In this document: positions 42,235-51,897 of the stretch, one piece after another
Position numbering within the stretch: position 1 is the first letter of the stretch
How the letters are laid out: the number at the start of each line of letters is the position of its first letter
DNA from: Faeciplasma sp048393055
GTDB lineage: Bacteria; Bacillota; Clostridia; Oscillospirales; Ruminococcaceae
Length of the DNA stretch: 64,000 nucleotides
Assembly (NCBI GenBank): GCA_048393055.1
Contig: DBFJJS010000012.1
Coordinates: 163,226-227,225 of the forward strand
Direction of reading: 5' to 3'
Notes under the pieces: model-generated
Seen by the model: only the letters and a program-made list of their open reading frames with translations
Told to the model about the DNA's origin: nothing
The model's database searches: none
Made by a program: the position numbers and the translations under genes

Positions 42235-42263
42235 TTGAAAAACGCGCGCAAATATTGTAAACT
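42235..42263 (+). promoter_or_regulatory. Sigma-A promoter of the ComM-like gene
   Basis: TTGAAA (42235-42240), 17-nt spacer, TAAACT (42258-42263). Confidence 0.75.
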
Positions 42264-42290
42264 TAATATGTTATATACAGGGGTGATAAC

Positions 42291-43817
42291 ATGTTTGCCG
42301 ATATAAAGGGGATAGGGCTTTTCGGGATGAACGCCTTTAGCGTGGACGTAGAGGTGGAGATAAGCCGGGGGCTTGAGAAGCTTGAGATAGTCGGGCTTGC
42401 CGATGCGGCGGTGAAGGAGTCTAAGGAGAGGATATGCTCGGCTTTTCGCTCCTCGGGGCTGAAATTCCCGGCCGGAAGGGTGATAGTGAACCTTGCGCCC
42501 GCCGACGTAAAAAAGAGCGGCTCGTCGCACGATTTGTCCATAGCAGCTGCGATACTTGCCGCATGCGGATATTTTGAGCCGGAAAAAGCGGCGGACTGCG
42601 CGTTTATAGGGGAGCTTTCTCTCGGCGGGGACGTCAGGGCAGTAAACGGAGTCCTCCCGATGGCGGTGCGCGCGGGCGAGATGGGTATAAAAAGGCTGGT
42701 TGTGCCTGCGGACAACGCGACAGAGGCGTCTGTTATAGCAGGCGTGGAGGTATACGGAGTGAGGTCGCTGGGCGAGCTTGCGGGATTTTTATGCGGCAGG
42801 ACCCGTCTTGAAAGGACGGAGACGTTTATGCCGTCCGACGAGCAGTACTTAAGTCAGCCGGACTTCTGCGACGTAAAAGGCCAGCAGTTTGCGAAAAAGG
42901 CGCTTGAGGTAGCGGCGTGCGGCGGTCATAACCTCATAATGATAGGCGCGCCGGGTTCGGGAAAGAGTATGCTTGCAAAGCGCCTGCCATCCATTTTGCC
43001 GAAGATGACCTTTGACGAGTCCATACAAACTACAAACGTTTATTCCATAGCGGGCATGATAGATAAAAAATCTCCGCTTTTGACCGCAAGACCGTTCAGA
43101 GCCCCGCACCATACCGTTTCAGCGGCGGGGCTTATAGGCGGAGGAGGCATACCGCGTCCGGGCGAGATATCGCTTGCCCACAACGGCGTTCTGTTTCTGG
43201 ACGAGCTTGCGGAATTCGACCGCTCGGTGCTGGAGATACTACGTCAGCCGCTTGAGGACGGCGTTGTAACCATATCCCGAGCGGCGGGAACGGTCACTTA
43301 TCCGTGCAGGATAATGCTGGTCGCCGCAATGAATCCCTGCCCCTGCGGCTACTTCGGTCACCCGAGAAAAAAGTGCACCTGTACGCAAAGGCAGGTGTCG
43401 CAGTATCTTTCAAAAATATCCGGACCGCTTATGGACAGATTTGATATGCACATAGAGGTCGCCCCTGTCGAATACAGCAGCATAGCTTCCGACAAAAAGG
43501 AAGAACCAAGCTCGGAAATAAGAGAACGCGTTCAGCGCGCCCGCGAGATACAGATAAAAAGGTTCAAGGGCACGGGGATTTCCTGCAACGCAGGTATTAC
43601 GGCGGAGCTTTTGCACGAGGTCTGCCCGCTCACGGAGCAGGCGGGAAGCATGCTAAAGGACGTATTTGAAAGGATGGGGCTGTCGGCAAGGGCTTACGGC
43701 AGGATATTAAAGGTGAGCCGAACGATCGCTGACATGGACGGCGAAAAGGTAATAGACCGCAAGCATATTGCGCAGGCGGTCAAATACCGCAGCCTTGACA
43801 GAAGGTATCAGCAGTAA
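42291..43817 (+). CDS. YifB/ComM family Mg chelatase-like AAA+ ATPase
   Basis: A 508-residue AAA+ protein. The N-terminal ChlI-like domain (EIVGLADAAVKESKERICSA) precedes Walker A GAPGSGKSMLAKRLP, Walker B LFLDELAEF and a Cys cluster (NPCPCGYFGHPRKKCTCT). ComM in naturally competent bacteria drives branch migration of incoming DNA; in Clostridia the family is broadly present, and no other competence gene lies nearby. ATG 42291 follows GGGGTG. Confidence 0.93.
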   Translation: MFADIKGIGLFGMNAFSVDVEVEISRGLEKLEIVGLADAAVKESKERICSAFRSSGLKFPAGRVIVNLAPADVKKSGSSHDLSIAAAILAACGYFEPEKAADCAFIGELSLGGDVRAVNGVLPMAVRAGEMGIKRLVVPADNATEASVIAGVEVYGVRSLGELAGFLCGRTRLERTETFMPSDEQYLSQPDFCDVKGQQFAKKALEVAACGGHNLIMIGAPGSGKSMLAKRLPSILPKMTFDESIQTTNVYSIAGMIDKKSPLLTARPFRAPHHTVSAAGLIGGGGIPRPGEISLAHNGVLFLDELAEFDRSVLEILRQPLEDGVVTISRAAGTVTYPCRIMLVAAMNPCPCGYFGHPRKKCTCTQRQVSQYLSKISGPLMDRFDMHIEVAPVEYSSIASDKKEEPSSEIRERVQRAREIQIKRFKGTGISCNAGITAELLHEVCPLTEQAGSMLKDVFERMGLSARAYGRILKVSRTIADMDGEKVIDRKHIAQAVKYRSLDRRYQQ

Positions 43818-43841
43818 TAACTGACGGCGCAAGAGCCGGAA

Positions 43842-43882
43842 AAAGAAACAGAGGGTGTTTGCTGTCCTCTGTTTCTTTATTT
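43842..43882. terminator. Bidirectional terminator between comM-like gene and ppk
   Basis: 13-bp stem AAAGAAACAGAGG/CCTCTGTTTCTTT with 11-nt loop, then ATTTTC on plus. Confidence 0.85.
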
Positions 43883-43894
43883 TCATATTGCGTT

Positions 43895-46090
43895 TTAAAG
43901 CGGGTATTCGCCGCTGTTAAGGTTTTCCCTGACGGCTTTGATTATCGCTCTTAACAGGCCGCGGCGATGCTTTGCTTCGCCTTTTACAGAGCCGTGCCTT
44001 GCTCTGTGGCCGGAACCGTTTTTTGATTTGGCGGCGGCTTCGTCAGCAAATTTTTCCGCCTGCTCCATCAAGAATTCCTGGCTGTCGAGCCTCGGCTCTG
44101 TGCGCTCTTTTTTGACATACACGCCCTCAGGCGTAAGAAGCCTCGCCTTTACGTTGTCGCACAGAACCACGTCCATAATGGCATGGATTTTAGCGCGGAG
44201 CTTTTCGTCGTAAACCGGGCACGCAACCTCCACTCTTCTTTCGGTGTTTCTTGTCATGAAATCGGCGGAGGAGATATACATTTTTTCGTCTGCGCCCGTT
44301 CCGAAGCAGTATATCCTCGAGTGCTCAAGGTATCTTCCTACTATGCTGCTTATTTCGATGTTTCCGGTCTTGTTCGGTATTCCGGGAAGCAGGCAGCATA
44401 TTCCGCGTATTACCATCCGAACCTTTACGCCTGCGCAGGAGGCCTGAGACAGCTTATCGATTATTTCTGCGTCGGTAAGGGAGTTTATTTTTACGAATAT
44501 CCGACCGTTTTCTCCCTTTTTGATTTCCTCGTCGATAAGGTTGAGTACAGTTGATTTCAGAGACACCGGCGATACAATAAGGTGGTTGTATTCGCCATAA
44601 AGATTTGAAATGGCCATGTTTTTAAAGAACTCCGCCGCATCGTGCCCTATTGGCTGGTTCGAGGTTATCATGGAGAGGTCGGTGTATAGCTTGGCAGTGT
44701 TTTCGTTGTAATTTCCCGTGCCGACCTGGGTAATATACTGAATGCCGTTTCTGCCCTTCATGGTTATAAGGCAGATTTTTGAGTGGACCTTGTAAAAATC
44801 AAAGCCGTAGGTCACGTTGCAGCCAGCCTCTTCAAGCCGCTCGGACCAGTTTATATTGTTCTGCTCGTCAAAACGCGCCCGCAGCTCTATAAGAACCGTG
44901 ACTTCCTTGCCGTTTTCCGCCGCCGCGCAAAGATACTCCACAAGCTTTGTGTGGCTTGCAAGCCGGTATATCGTGATTTTTATCGATATTACGCGTGGGT
45001 CTCCGGAGGCCTCCTTTATCATCTGCAAAAACGGCTCCATGCTCTCAAAAGGATATGACAGCAGGACATCTTTTTTTTCAACCTGCTTTAATATGCTTTC
45101 GTCCTTAGAAATAGCTCCGGACCATACAGGAGTGAATTTTTTATATATTAGAAGCATCTGCTTTGATTCTGGTATCTTTGACGGAAGCTGATATACGTAG
45201 TCCATTTTCATAGGGGAATCGGTGATATAAATCTGCTTTTGGGACAACCCCAGCTTTTCCATAAAGTATGAACTGAACGCTTTGCTTATCTGGTTGGAAA
45301 GTTCCAAGCGGACCGGAGCCAGCCTCCTTCTTTGGCGCAGCACCTTTTTCATGCGGCTTCTGAAATCCGATTCGTCCGCAAACACCTCGTCGTCCGGGTT
45401 CACGTCGGCGTTTCTTGTGACCTTGAATATGACCTTTTCCGACACGGCGTAGGGCTCAAAAAGCTCCTGCGCGTGCTGGACGAGAATTTTTTCCGTCTGG
45501 ATGTACCTTGTTTCGCTTCCGGGCAGGTAAAATACCGCCGGCAATGATTCCGGCATCGGTATAACGCCGAATACTTCGCGGTTTTTGTGCTTAAGGACTA
45601 CCCCTATGTGTATAACGTTGTTTGCAAGATGGGGAAACGGGTGGTGTGTGTCTACTATTTGAGGGGAAAGTATCGGCAAAATGGATGCTTTATAGTACTG
45701 CCTGACGATTTTTTTCTCATTCTTTTCAAGCTCGTCATACGAAAGATTATATATATCGTGGACTCTGAGCTGGTTTTCAACATCTGCAAACAGCCTGTCT
45801 TTCTTAAGGCACAGAGGGCGCACAGCGTCGAAAATGCGGCTGAGCTGTTCCTGCGGCGTCATTCCGGACTTGCCGTCTATCATACTCTCGTTTACGCTCA
45901 TGATGTCGAACAGGCTTCCGACGCGTATCATAAAGAACTCGTCAAGGTTGCTTGCAAATATCGAAATGAATTTCAGCCGTTCGAGCAGGGGAACGGACTC
46001 GTCCATCGCCTCGGACAGCACCCGATCATTAAAGCCAAGCCATGAAAGCTCCCTGTTTTGCGTAAAGCCCTTTGTAAATAAATCAACCAC
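43895..46090 (-). CDS. ppk: Polyphosphate kinase 1
   Basis: Reversible transfer of ATP gamma-phosphate onto polyphosphate. The 731 residues have the N domain (NRELSWLGFNDRVLSEA, SNLDEFFMIRVG), head domain, and two PLD-like catalytic domains with phosphorylatable-His regions FYKVHSKICLI and LEHSRIYCFG. I choose GTG 46090, 8 nt after GGAGG, so that it overlaps the ppx stop by 8 nt; the upstream ATG at 46108 has no ribosome site. The tail (665-731) is a basic, Ser/Gly/Lys/His-rich extension (KNGSGHRARHGSVKGEAKHRR). Confidence 0.93.
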   Translation of the reverse strand: MVDLFTKGFTQNRELSWLGFNDRVLSEAMDESVPLLERLKFISIFASNLDEFFMIRVGSLFDIMSVNESMIDGKSGMTPQEQLSRIFDAVRPLCLKKDRLFADVENQLRVHDIYNLSYDELEKNEKKIVRQYYKASILPILSPQIVDTHHPFPHLANNVIHIGVVLKHKNREVFGVIPMPESLPAVFYLPGSETRYIQTEKILVQHAQELFEPYAVSEKVIFKVTRNADVNPDDEVFADESDFRSRMKKVLRQRRRLAPVRLELSNQISKAFSSYFMEKLGLSQKQIYITDSPMKMDYVYQLPSKIPESKQMLLIYKKFTPVWSGAISKDESILKQVEKKDVLLSYPFESMEPFLQMIKEASGDPRVISIKITIYRLASHTKLVEYLCAAAENGKEVTVLIELRARFDEQNNINWSERLEEAGCNVTYGFDFYKVHSKICLITMKGRNGIQYITQVGTGNYNENTAKLYTDLSMITSNQPIGHDAAEFFKNMAISNLYGEYNHLIVSPVSLKSTVLNLIDEEIKKGENGRIFVKINSLTDAEIIDKLSQASCAGVKVRMVIRGICCLLPGIPNKTGNIEISSIVGRYLEHSRIYCFGTGADEKMYISSADFMTRNTERRVEVACPVYDEKLRAKIHAIMDVVLCDNVKARLLTPEGVYVKKERTEPRLDSQEFLMEQAEKFADEAAAKSKNGSGHRARHGSVKGEAKHRRGLLRAIIKAVRENLNSGEYPL

Positions 46091-46994
46091 AGGTTTTTCC
46101 TCCGTCATTGAGGTGGTGCATAAGGTAGCCCTCGCGGACCCCCAGGTTGCTGGTGACAAAATTATCCGAGTCGTAGTGCTTGGCTATGGTGTAGAATGTG
46201 AGAAGTCCGGGAATAAGCGTGTGAATTCTGTCGGGGGATATGCAAAGAATGTTGTGAGTAAGCTCCTTGCGGTCGTCCTCTATTTCCGAAAGAAGCTTTT
46301 TAAGCTGGGAACGGGTATAGCTGTGCTCATCCCTGGAGGAATACCTTTCGCGCATAAGCTTCATGCTCGACCTTGCCGTGCCTCCGACGCAGTATATCGT
46401 TTTTTTGTGCATTTCCTTTCTGTCGGGAAGCTTTTCAAGATAGCCGCCTATTGCTTTCTTTATTTTGTCCGCTTCCTTCGCAGTGGGGAGTATGCCGTCG
46501 ACATATGTTTTATACAGGTTCAGCGAACCAAGAGGGATAGATACCGCGCTTACTATTTTGCGGTCGTTGAAGAAGGTAAGCTCAGTGCTTCCGCCTCCTA
46601 CGTCTACCAAAAGCCCGCTGTCGCCTATGCCCTCGAGCATGGCGCCGTAGTAGTCGAAAATAGCTTCCTCCTCGCCGGAGAGCACCCTTACGGACATTCC
46701 GCACCTTTCCTTTATCAGCGAGACTATCTCGTCCCCGTTCGCGCTGTTTCTCAGAGCGGCGGTCCCGAACGGAAGTATGCACTCGGGCCGGATGTATCTT
46801 AGTATGGTGTTGATGTCAGAAAGCACGTCGAGAAGTATGTTTATACCCTCCTGCTTTATTCTGTTTGCCTTGTCAAAGTAGCCCGCAAGTCCGACGGCGT
46901 ATTTTTTATTAAGCATTGGACGCGGCTGTCCCTGGTCTACCGAATAAATAACCAGTCTGATGGTGTTAGATCCTATGTCTATAACTGCCCACAT
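46083..46994 (-). CDS. ppx: Exopolyphosphatase / Ppx-GppA family phosphatase
   Basis: Hydrolyses terminal phosphates of polyphosphate or pppGpp; the short form (303 residues) lacks the C-terminal domains of E. coli PPX. Actin-like ATPase-fold motifs: VIDIGSNTIRLVIYSV, FGTAALRNS, and LLVDVGGGSTEL. ATG 46994 follows AAGGAG. Overlaps ppk, so synthesis and breakdown of polyphosphate are co-expressed. Confidence 0.92.
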   Translation of the reverse strand: MWAVIDIGSNTIRLVIYSVDQGQPRPMLNKKYAVGLAGYFDKANRIKQEGINILLDVLSDINTILRYIRPECILPFGTAALRNSANGDEIVSLIKERCGMSVRVLSGEEEAIFDYYGAMLEGIGDSGLLVDVGGGSTELTFFNDRKIVSAVSIPLGSLNLYKTYVDGILPTAKEADKIKKAIGGYLEKLPDRKEMHKKTIYCVGGTARSSMKLMRERYSSRDEHSYTRSQLKKLLSEIEDDRKELTHNILCISPDRIHTLIPGLLTFYTIAKHYDSDNFVTSNLGVREGYLMHHLNDGGKTCG

Positions 46995-47132
46995 ATACTG
47001 TTCTCCTTTTTGGCGGTCCCTGCCGCCTTTTCTTATTATATTACATTATCTATAATTAATTATATTTTATCAGATAAATATTAAATCCAAAAGCTTCCCA
47101 ATGTAAAATCGCAGTAAAGAATTTACGCAACG

Positions 47133-47165
47133 AAAAAGCCGCCCGGCAGGGAGCGCCGCGGCGGC
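47133..47165 (-). terminator. Terminator after the M29 peptidase gene
   Basis: On minus, GCCGCC/GGCGGC stem with 16-nt GC-rich loop, then TTTTTCG. Confidence 0.8.
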
Positions 47166-47181
47166 TGAAATACAACTGTTG

Positions 47182-48411
47182 TCAGATTACAAAGTTTCCG
47201 TTTTCAAATATCTTTACAGCCTGACCGTCGGAGGTGTAGCCGGTTATGGACATATCCTTCGAGCCTATCATAAAATCAACGTGGATCATTGAATCGTTTA
47301 AGCCCATTTCATCAAAGTCCTTGTCCTCAAGGCTTTCGTATCCTTCAACGCAGTCCCTAAAGCCCTTGCCCAGCGCTATGTGGCAGGACGCGTTTTCGTC
47401 AAAGAGCGTTTCGTAATAAAGAATGTTCTGATTGTTTATCGGGGAATCGTACTGTACGAGCGCAAGCTCTCCTATCATGGCCGCTCCCTCGTCCATCGTC
47501 ACCATCTTTTCAAGAAGCTCTCGCCCTTTTTCCGCTCCGAAGTTTACAACCTTGCCGTCCTTAAACTCGAACCAGAAGTTTTCAATAAGCTGACCCTGAT
47601 ATGAAAGAGGCTTTGTAGATACTACCTTGCCTTCCGCGCGACCTTTTTGAGGGGAAGTGAATATCTCTATTGTTGGAAGGTTGGGGTTGAAATAATGACC
47701 GTTAAGGTCGAGCTCTCCTCCGCCGCACCAAAGGCTCTTTGGCATGAGCCAGCAGGTGAAGTCCGTTCCGTTTGAGGACTTGTATACCAGATGGTCAAAG
47801 CGATAGGAATTGAGCTTATCGCAGCGCTCCTTAAAGTCCGCGTTGACCTTGTTCCAAACCTCTATCGGGTCGTTGTCCTCCGTGACGTATACCGATTCGA
47901 GTATTGCCTGCCACAGCTTTTCAATAGCCGCGCTCTTGCGCAGACCGGGAAAGACCTTTTTTGCCCACGCTTCGCCGGGGACCGCCGCAATCGTCCACTG
48001 ATGCCTGTTTTCCATCGCGTCGTTGTATTTCTTCAGCGTCTTGTATCTTGCCTGAGACGACTTCTGAAGCTTTTCCATGTTTATGCCCTTTAAACCGTCC
48101 GGGTCGTCCGAAACGATATGTATCACGCAGGGAAGCTCCTCGCTCATCCACTTCAGCTTTTCCTCCTGCCAGCTAAGAACGGTGGAAAGAGTTTTAAGCG
48201 TCTGGTGCCTGTAGCTAAGCTTTGTGAGCCGATCGCTCGACCAGTTTACCGTTACGTACTTGGCTCCCGCTTTGTACGCCTCGTCCGCCACCATCGCTAC
48301 AAAGTCCGACTGGTCTACCCCCGCCGATATTACGACGGACTGCCCCTTCTGAACGTTTGCGCCTATCTTGACAATGAGCTTGGCATATTTTTTAATAACT
48401 GATTTCTTCAT
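47182..48411 (-). CDS. M29 family aminopeptidase
   Basis: A 409-residue cytosolic metalloaminopeptidase (AmpS/PepS/thermophilic family). The opening KYAKLIVKIGANVQKGQSVVI, the EIFTSPQKGRAEGKV motif, GELALVQYDSPINNQNILYYETLFDENASCHIALG and HVDFMIGSKDMSITGY motifs contain the expected Glu, His and Asp metal ligands. ATG 48411 follows AAAGGGATG. Divergent from the Crp-like gene. Confidence 0.93.
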   Translation of the reverse strand: MKKSVIKKYAKLIVKIGANVQKGQSVVISAGVDQSDFVAMVADEAYKAGAKYVTVNWSSDRLTKLSYRHQTLKTLSTVLSWQEEKLKWMSEELPCVIHIVSDDPDGLKGINMEKLQKSSQARYKTLKKYNDAMENRHQWTIAAVPGEAWAKKVFPGLRKSAAIEKLWQAILESVYVTEDNDPIEVWNKVNADFKERCDKLNSYRFDHLVYKSSNGTDFTCWLMPKSLWCGGGELDLNGHYFNPNLPTIEIFTSPQKGRAEGKVVSTKPLSYQGQLIENFWFEFKDGKVVNFGAEKGRELLEKMVTMDEGAAMIGELALVQYDSPINNQNILYYETLFDENASCHIALGKGFRDCVEGYESLEDKDFDEMGLNDSMIHVDFMIGSKDMSITGYTSDGQAVKIFENGNFVI

Positions 48412-48484
48412 TTTAATGCATCCCTTTCTCAATTCGGCATACTCACGCCGTGCTGCCACGTAAAATATGCCTAATTTCCTGAAA

Positions 48485-48513
48485 AGTATACCATATCGGC
48501 TTCGTGAATACAA
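48485..48513 (-). promoter_or_regulatory. Sigma-A promoter of the M29 peptidase gene
   Basis: On minus, TTGTAT (48508-48513), 17-nt spacer, TATACT (48485-48490). Confidence 0.7.
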
Positions 48514-48531
48514 GCTCTGAGCAGCAGGTAC

Positions 48532-48560
48532 TTGACAAATAAACATATAAAGTGTATCAT
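48532..48560 (+). promoter_or_regulatory. Sigma-A promoter of the crp-like/ABC operon
   Basis: TTGACA (48532-48537), 17-nt spacer, TATCAT (48555-48560). Leaves a 5' leader of about 90 nt. Confidence 0.85.
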
Positions 48561-48654
48561 ATGAGACGAAAATTAATATTTATTTTTCAATTTGCTTATA
48601 TTATTATTTCAAATAGCAGATATAATTACAAGCTGTATCAAGGAGGAAGGCGCT

Positions 48655-49305
48655 GTGAAAAGGGACGACGAGCTGCTTGTGCGTGCGCTGAGCCGTTCGT
48701 CGCTGTTCGATGGGGTGGCGGCGGATTTAAACTGGTTTATAAAGGAGTTTAAGCGCGGTGAGGATATCTCCGAGGTGCAAAACGGCGTGGAGTGCGTAGG
48801 AGTGATATTAAAGGGCAGCGCGCAGGTGTCTCCAAGCTGCCACGGCGCGGTTTCTCTTATGAGCACAGGCGGAGAGTTCGGAATATGCAATATCTTTGTC
48901 AGGGAGAAAATGCCTACCTCACTTACCGCAAAAACCTGCTGCAAGGCCGCGTTTATCCCAAAGGACACCTTTGCCGGAATGCTCTCGCGGGACAGCGTGC
49001 TCATGTACAGATACGTCAGGCTGTGCAACGAAAAGATGATTTATCTTGCTGACCGGCTGGCGCTGATGTCTATTTCGGGAAGCCAGGCGCGTCTGGCGTT
49101 TTGGCTTGACAAGAACAAAGGCGGCGGGCAGGTCCTTTCAAAGGACGACCTTGCAAAGCAGCTTGGAATGTCGCGTGCAAGCCTGTTCAGGGCAATTTCG
49201 GGTCTGGAAGCCAAGGGAATAATAAAAACCCTTGGCGGCAAAATAGTAATAACAGATCCGGATGCCGACGTCTTTAAATCCGTCAGGAGCGGGACGGCGG
49301 TATAA
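48655..49305 (+). CDS. Crp/Fnr-family transcriptional regulator
   Basis: A 216-residue regulator: an N-terminal cyclic-nucleotide-binding-like beta barrel (about 10-120, GVILKGSAQVSPSCHGAVSLMSTGGEFG), a dimerisation helix, and a C-terminal winged helix (KDDLAKQLGMSRASLFRAISGLEAKGII). The cNMP phosphate cassette is not obvious. Seven or so Cys residues (including a CC pair) leave redox or metal sensing possible. GTG 48655 is preceded by AAGGAGG. First in an operon with an ABC importer, its likely target. Confidence 0.88.
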   Translation: MKRDDELLVRALSRSSLFDGVAADLNWFIKEFKRGEDISEVQNGVECVGVILKGSAQVSPSCHGAVSLMSTGGEFGICNIFVREKMPTSLTAKTCCKAAFIPKDTFAGMLSRDSVLMYRYVRLCNEKMIYLADRLALMSISGSQARLAFWLDKNKGGGQVLSKDDLAKQLGMSRASLFRAISGLEAKGIIKTLGGKIVITDPDADVFKSVRSGTAV

Positions 49306-49364
49306 AACGTTTTACGTATACCAGCGGCTGCAAACGCACTGCTGTATAGAAAGGAAGCATTTTT

Positions 49365-50426
49365 ATGAAAAAAATAATTGCATTGATGATGTCAGCACTT
49401 CTTTTGCTGACTGTTTTTGCCGGATGCGGCGACGTGGCGACGGACGATACGCCGGACGCTACCGGGTCTCAGACCGAGGCTGACGCGGCGGAGCCCGACG
49501 CCGGTGACGGCGAGGATGATAAGACGGAATTTGTCCCGGTAGATATAAATATCGCGTCTCTTAAAGGACCTACCACCATGGGAATGGTCAAGCTGATGGA
49601 CGACAGCGACAACGGTCTTACCGAGGGCAGCTACAACGTAAGCATTTACGGTACTGCCGATGAAATAGTGCCGCTTATAGTGAGCGGAGAGGTCGACATC
49701 GCAAATATCCCCTGTAACCTGGCGTCTGTTCTTTACAACAGGCAGGAGCTGGGAATTTCCGTGCTCAATATAAACACCCTGGGCGTTTTGTATGTGCTTG
49801 AAACCTCCGATGAAATCAATTCCGTGGAGGATTTAAGGGGCAAGACTATCTATTCAACCGGCAAGGGAACAACCCCCGAATATGTTCTTAACTATATTCT
49901 TGAGAGCAACGGAATCGATCCGGCGGCAGACGTTACGATAGAGTATAAGTCTGAGGCGACTGAGGTCGCGGCAATGCTCGAAAGCGCCACCGACGCGATA
50001 GCGGTTCTTCCTCAGCCATATGTAACGGTTGCTATGAACAACAACGAAAATATCAGGATCGCTTTGGACCTCACCGAGGAGTGGGAGAAGATCGACGGCA
50101 CTCAGCTTGTGACGGGCGTTACGATCGTAAGAAACGAGTTCCTTGAGGAAAACAGGGAAGCGGTGGAGAAGTTCCTTGCAGAATATGCTACTTCCGTAGA
50201 GTATGTCAATGCGGAAACAGATGCTGCGGCGGCCCTTGTCGGAAAGTATGATATAGTCGCGGAAGCGGTTGCAAAGAAAGCTTTGCCATACTGCAACATA
50301 GTTTTCATCACCGGCGAGGATATGAAGCAAAGCGTCGAGACCTATTTGAACGTGCTTTATAACAGCGATCCTGCTTCCGTAGGAGGACAGCTCCCCGATG
50401 AAGACTTCTATTACATCGAGAACTAA
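49365..50426 (+). CDS. ABC transporter substrate-binding lipoprotein (NitT/TauT/SsuA type)
   Basis: A 353-residue lipoprotein: signal ending VFAGCG, an acidic Asp/Glu/Thr linker (22-60), then a two-lobe periplasmic-binding fold of the NMT1/SsuA kind (INIASLKGPTTMGMVKLMDD, LIVSGEVDIANIPCNLASVLY, EDLRGKTIYSTGKGTTPEY, VAMLES-type AMLESATDAIAVLPQP). Ligand unknown; nitrate, sulfonate, taurine, riboflavin/thiamine precursors are in this superfamily. ATG 49365 follows GAAAGGAAG. Overlaps the next gene by 29 nt. Confidence 0.9.
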   Translation: MKKIIALMMSALLLLTVFAGCGDVATDDTPDATGSQTEADAAEPDAGDGEDDKTEFVPVDINIASLKGPTTMGMVKLMDDSDNGLTEGSYNVSIYGTADEIVPLIVSGEVDIANIPCNLASVLYNRQELGISVLNINTLGVLYVLETSDEINSVEDLRGKTIYSTGKGTTPEYVLNYILESNGIDPAADVTIEYKSEATEVAAMLESATDAIAVLPQPYVTVAMNNNENIRIALDLTEEWEKIDGTQLVTGVTIVRNEFLEENREAVEKFLAEYATSVEYVNAETDAAAALVGKYDIVAEAVAKKALPYCNIVFITGEDMKQSVETYLNVLYNSDPASVGGQLPDEDFYYIEN

Positions 50427-51837
50427 AAAAATAATTTATACAGCAGCCGCAATTGCCTTCTGGATCTTAGTCTGGGAGGCATTGGCTTTAAAGATAGGCA
50501 GCGACCTTATATTGGCGTCTCCCGTTCAGGTTTTAAAGGAGCTTTGGGCGATGCTTTTCGACCTGTCGGTATGGCGGTCGGTGGCGTTTTCCTTTGTGAG
50601 GATATCGCTGGGCTTTGTCTGCGCTCTCGTCCTGGGGTCGCTTGCTGCGGTGGTATCCTCCCGCGTGCAGGCGGTGAAAATACTTTTGGCGCCCATAACG
50701 TCGTTTATAAAATCGACGCCTGTCGCTTCGTTCATAATACTCGCCATAATCTGGTTCGGGAGCAGAAACCTCAGCGTGTTTATTTCGTTTTTAATGGTGT
50801 TCCCGATAATATACCTGAACCTGCTAGGCGGAATAGAGAGTGCAAGCGTGCAGCTTAAGGAAATGGCGGACGTATACGGGCTGAGCGTTGCAAAAAAGCT
50901 TATCTACGTATACCTGCCGCAGCTTATGCCGTTTGTGATTTCCGCCTGCTCGGTGGCCTTGGGGCTTTGCTGGAAATCCGGCGTGGCGGCGGAGGTGATC
51001 GGCATTTCCACCGGCTCGATAGGCGAGAGGCTGTACCGTGCGAAGCTTTACTTTGAGACGGGAAAGCTTCTTGCGTGGACGATAGTAATAATACTTATAA
51101 GCGTCCTGTTTGAAAAGCTTGTGCTTTTCGCGCTCAGGCGCATGAGCAAAATCCCGGCGGCGGGATTTTCAAGGGCTTCGCTCATAAAGGCGGGAAAGCT
51201 GACGTTAGGCGCCGCCAAGGCTAATGCTAAGACTGCATACATTTCTCAGCCGGACGGCTGTGCTCCCGAGGTCGCCCTTGACGGCGTAAGCAAAAGCTTT
51301 GACGGCGCGGCTGTTTTAGACGGTCTGTCATTAAAGATAAGCGGCGGCGAGCATGTCGCGGTTATGGGGCGCTCCGGAGCCGGGAAGACGACGCTGTCCC
51401 GCATTATAATGGGTTTTGAAAAGCCGGACTGCGGCAGCGTAAGTATAGACGCTTCTGCCGGCTTCGGAGTGGTGTTTCAGGAGGACAGGCTGATAGACTC
51501 CCTCAACGCAATAGCGAACATAGCAATAGCGGGGGGCGGCGTTCAGGAAGCTTATAATCTTATGCGCGAGTTTGGGTTTACCGACGAACTGACGTTTAAG
51601 CCCTGCCTTGAGCTCTCAGGCGGAGAAAGGCGGCGCGTGGCGATAGCAAGGGCGCTTTTATGCGGAGGCGGCATAATGATATTCGACGAGCCGTTCAAGG
51701 GCATAGACGATAAAACCCTGTTTAACTCAATAATGCCGATGGTTAAGACCCTTTCCGCCGGCAAAACCTTTATTCTCATAACTCACAGCGCCGAGGAAGC
51801 GGAAAGCCTTTGTCAAAGGACTGTGAATATAGATTGA
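50398..51837 (+). CDS. Fused ABC transporter permease-ATPase
   Basis: A 479-residue fusion. Residues 1-250: BPD-type permease with about six helices and the EAA-like loop ESASVQLKEMADVYGLSVAKKL. Residues 295-479: ABC ATPase with Walker A GRSGAGKTTLSR, Q-loop VVFQEDRLID, signature LSGGERRRVAIARALL, Walker B IMIFDEPF and the H-loop ITHSAEEAE. The two are separate genes in most NitT/TauT systems. ATG 50398 lies inside the binding-protein gene. The ATPase is short but all motifs are intact. Confidence 0.92.
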   Translation: MKTSITSRTKKIIYTAAAIAFWILVWEALALKIGSDLILASPVQVLKELWAMLFDLSVWRSVAFSFVRISLGFVCALVLGSLAAVVSSRVQAVKILLAPITSFIKSTPVASFIILAIIWFGSRNLSVFISFLMVFPIIYLNLLGGIESASVQLKEMADVYGLSVAKKLIYVYLPQLMPFVISACSVALGLCWKSGVAAEVIGISTGSIGERLYRAKLYFETGKLLAWTIVIILISVLFEKLVLFALRRMSKIPAAGFSRASLIKAGKLTLGAAKANAKTAYISQPDGCAPEVALDGVSKSFDGAAVLDGLSLKISGGEHVAVMGRSGAGKTTLSRIIMGFEKPDCGSVSIDASAGFGVVFQEDRLIDSLNAIANIAIAGGGVQEAYNLMREFGFTDELTFKPCLELSGGERRRVAIARALLCGGGIMIFDEPFKGIDDKTLFNSIMPMVKTLSAGKTFILITHSAEEAESLCQRTVNID

Positions 51838-51844
51838 TCGGCAT

Positions 51845-51892
51845 AAAAACAGCCTGCGCAACCGCAAAAGCGGACGCGTCGGCTGTTTTTTA
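51845..51892. terminator. Bidirectional terminator between the ABC gene and the RHH gene
   Basis: AAAAACAGCC/GGCTGTTTTT arms with an inner CCGC/GCGG stem; T runs on both strands. Confidence 0.88.
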
Positions 51893-51897
51893 AGGTA

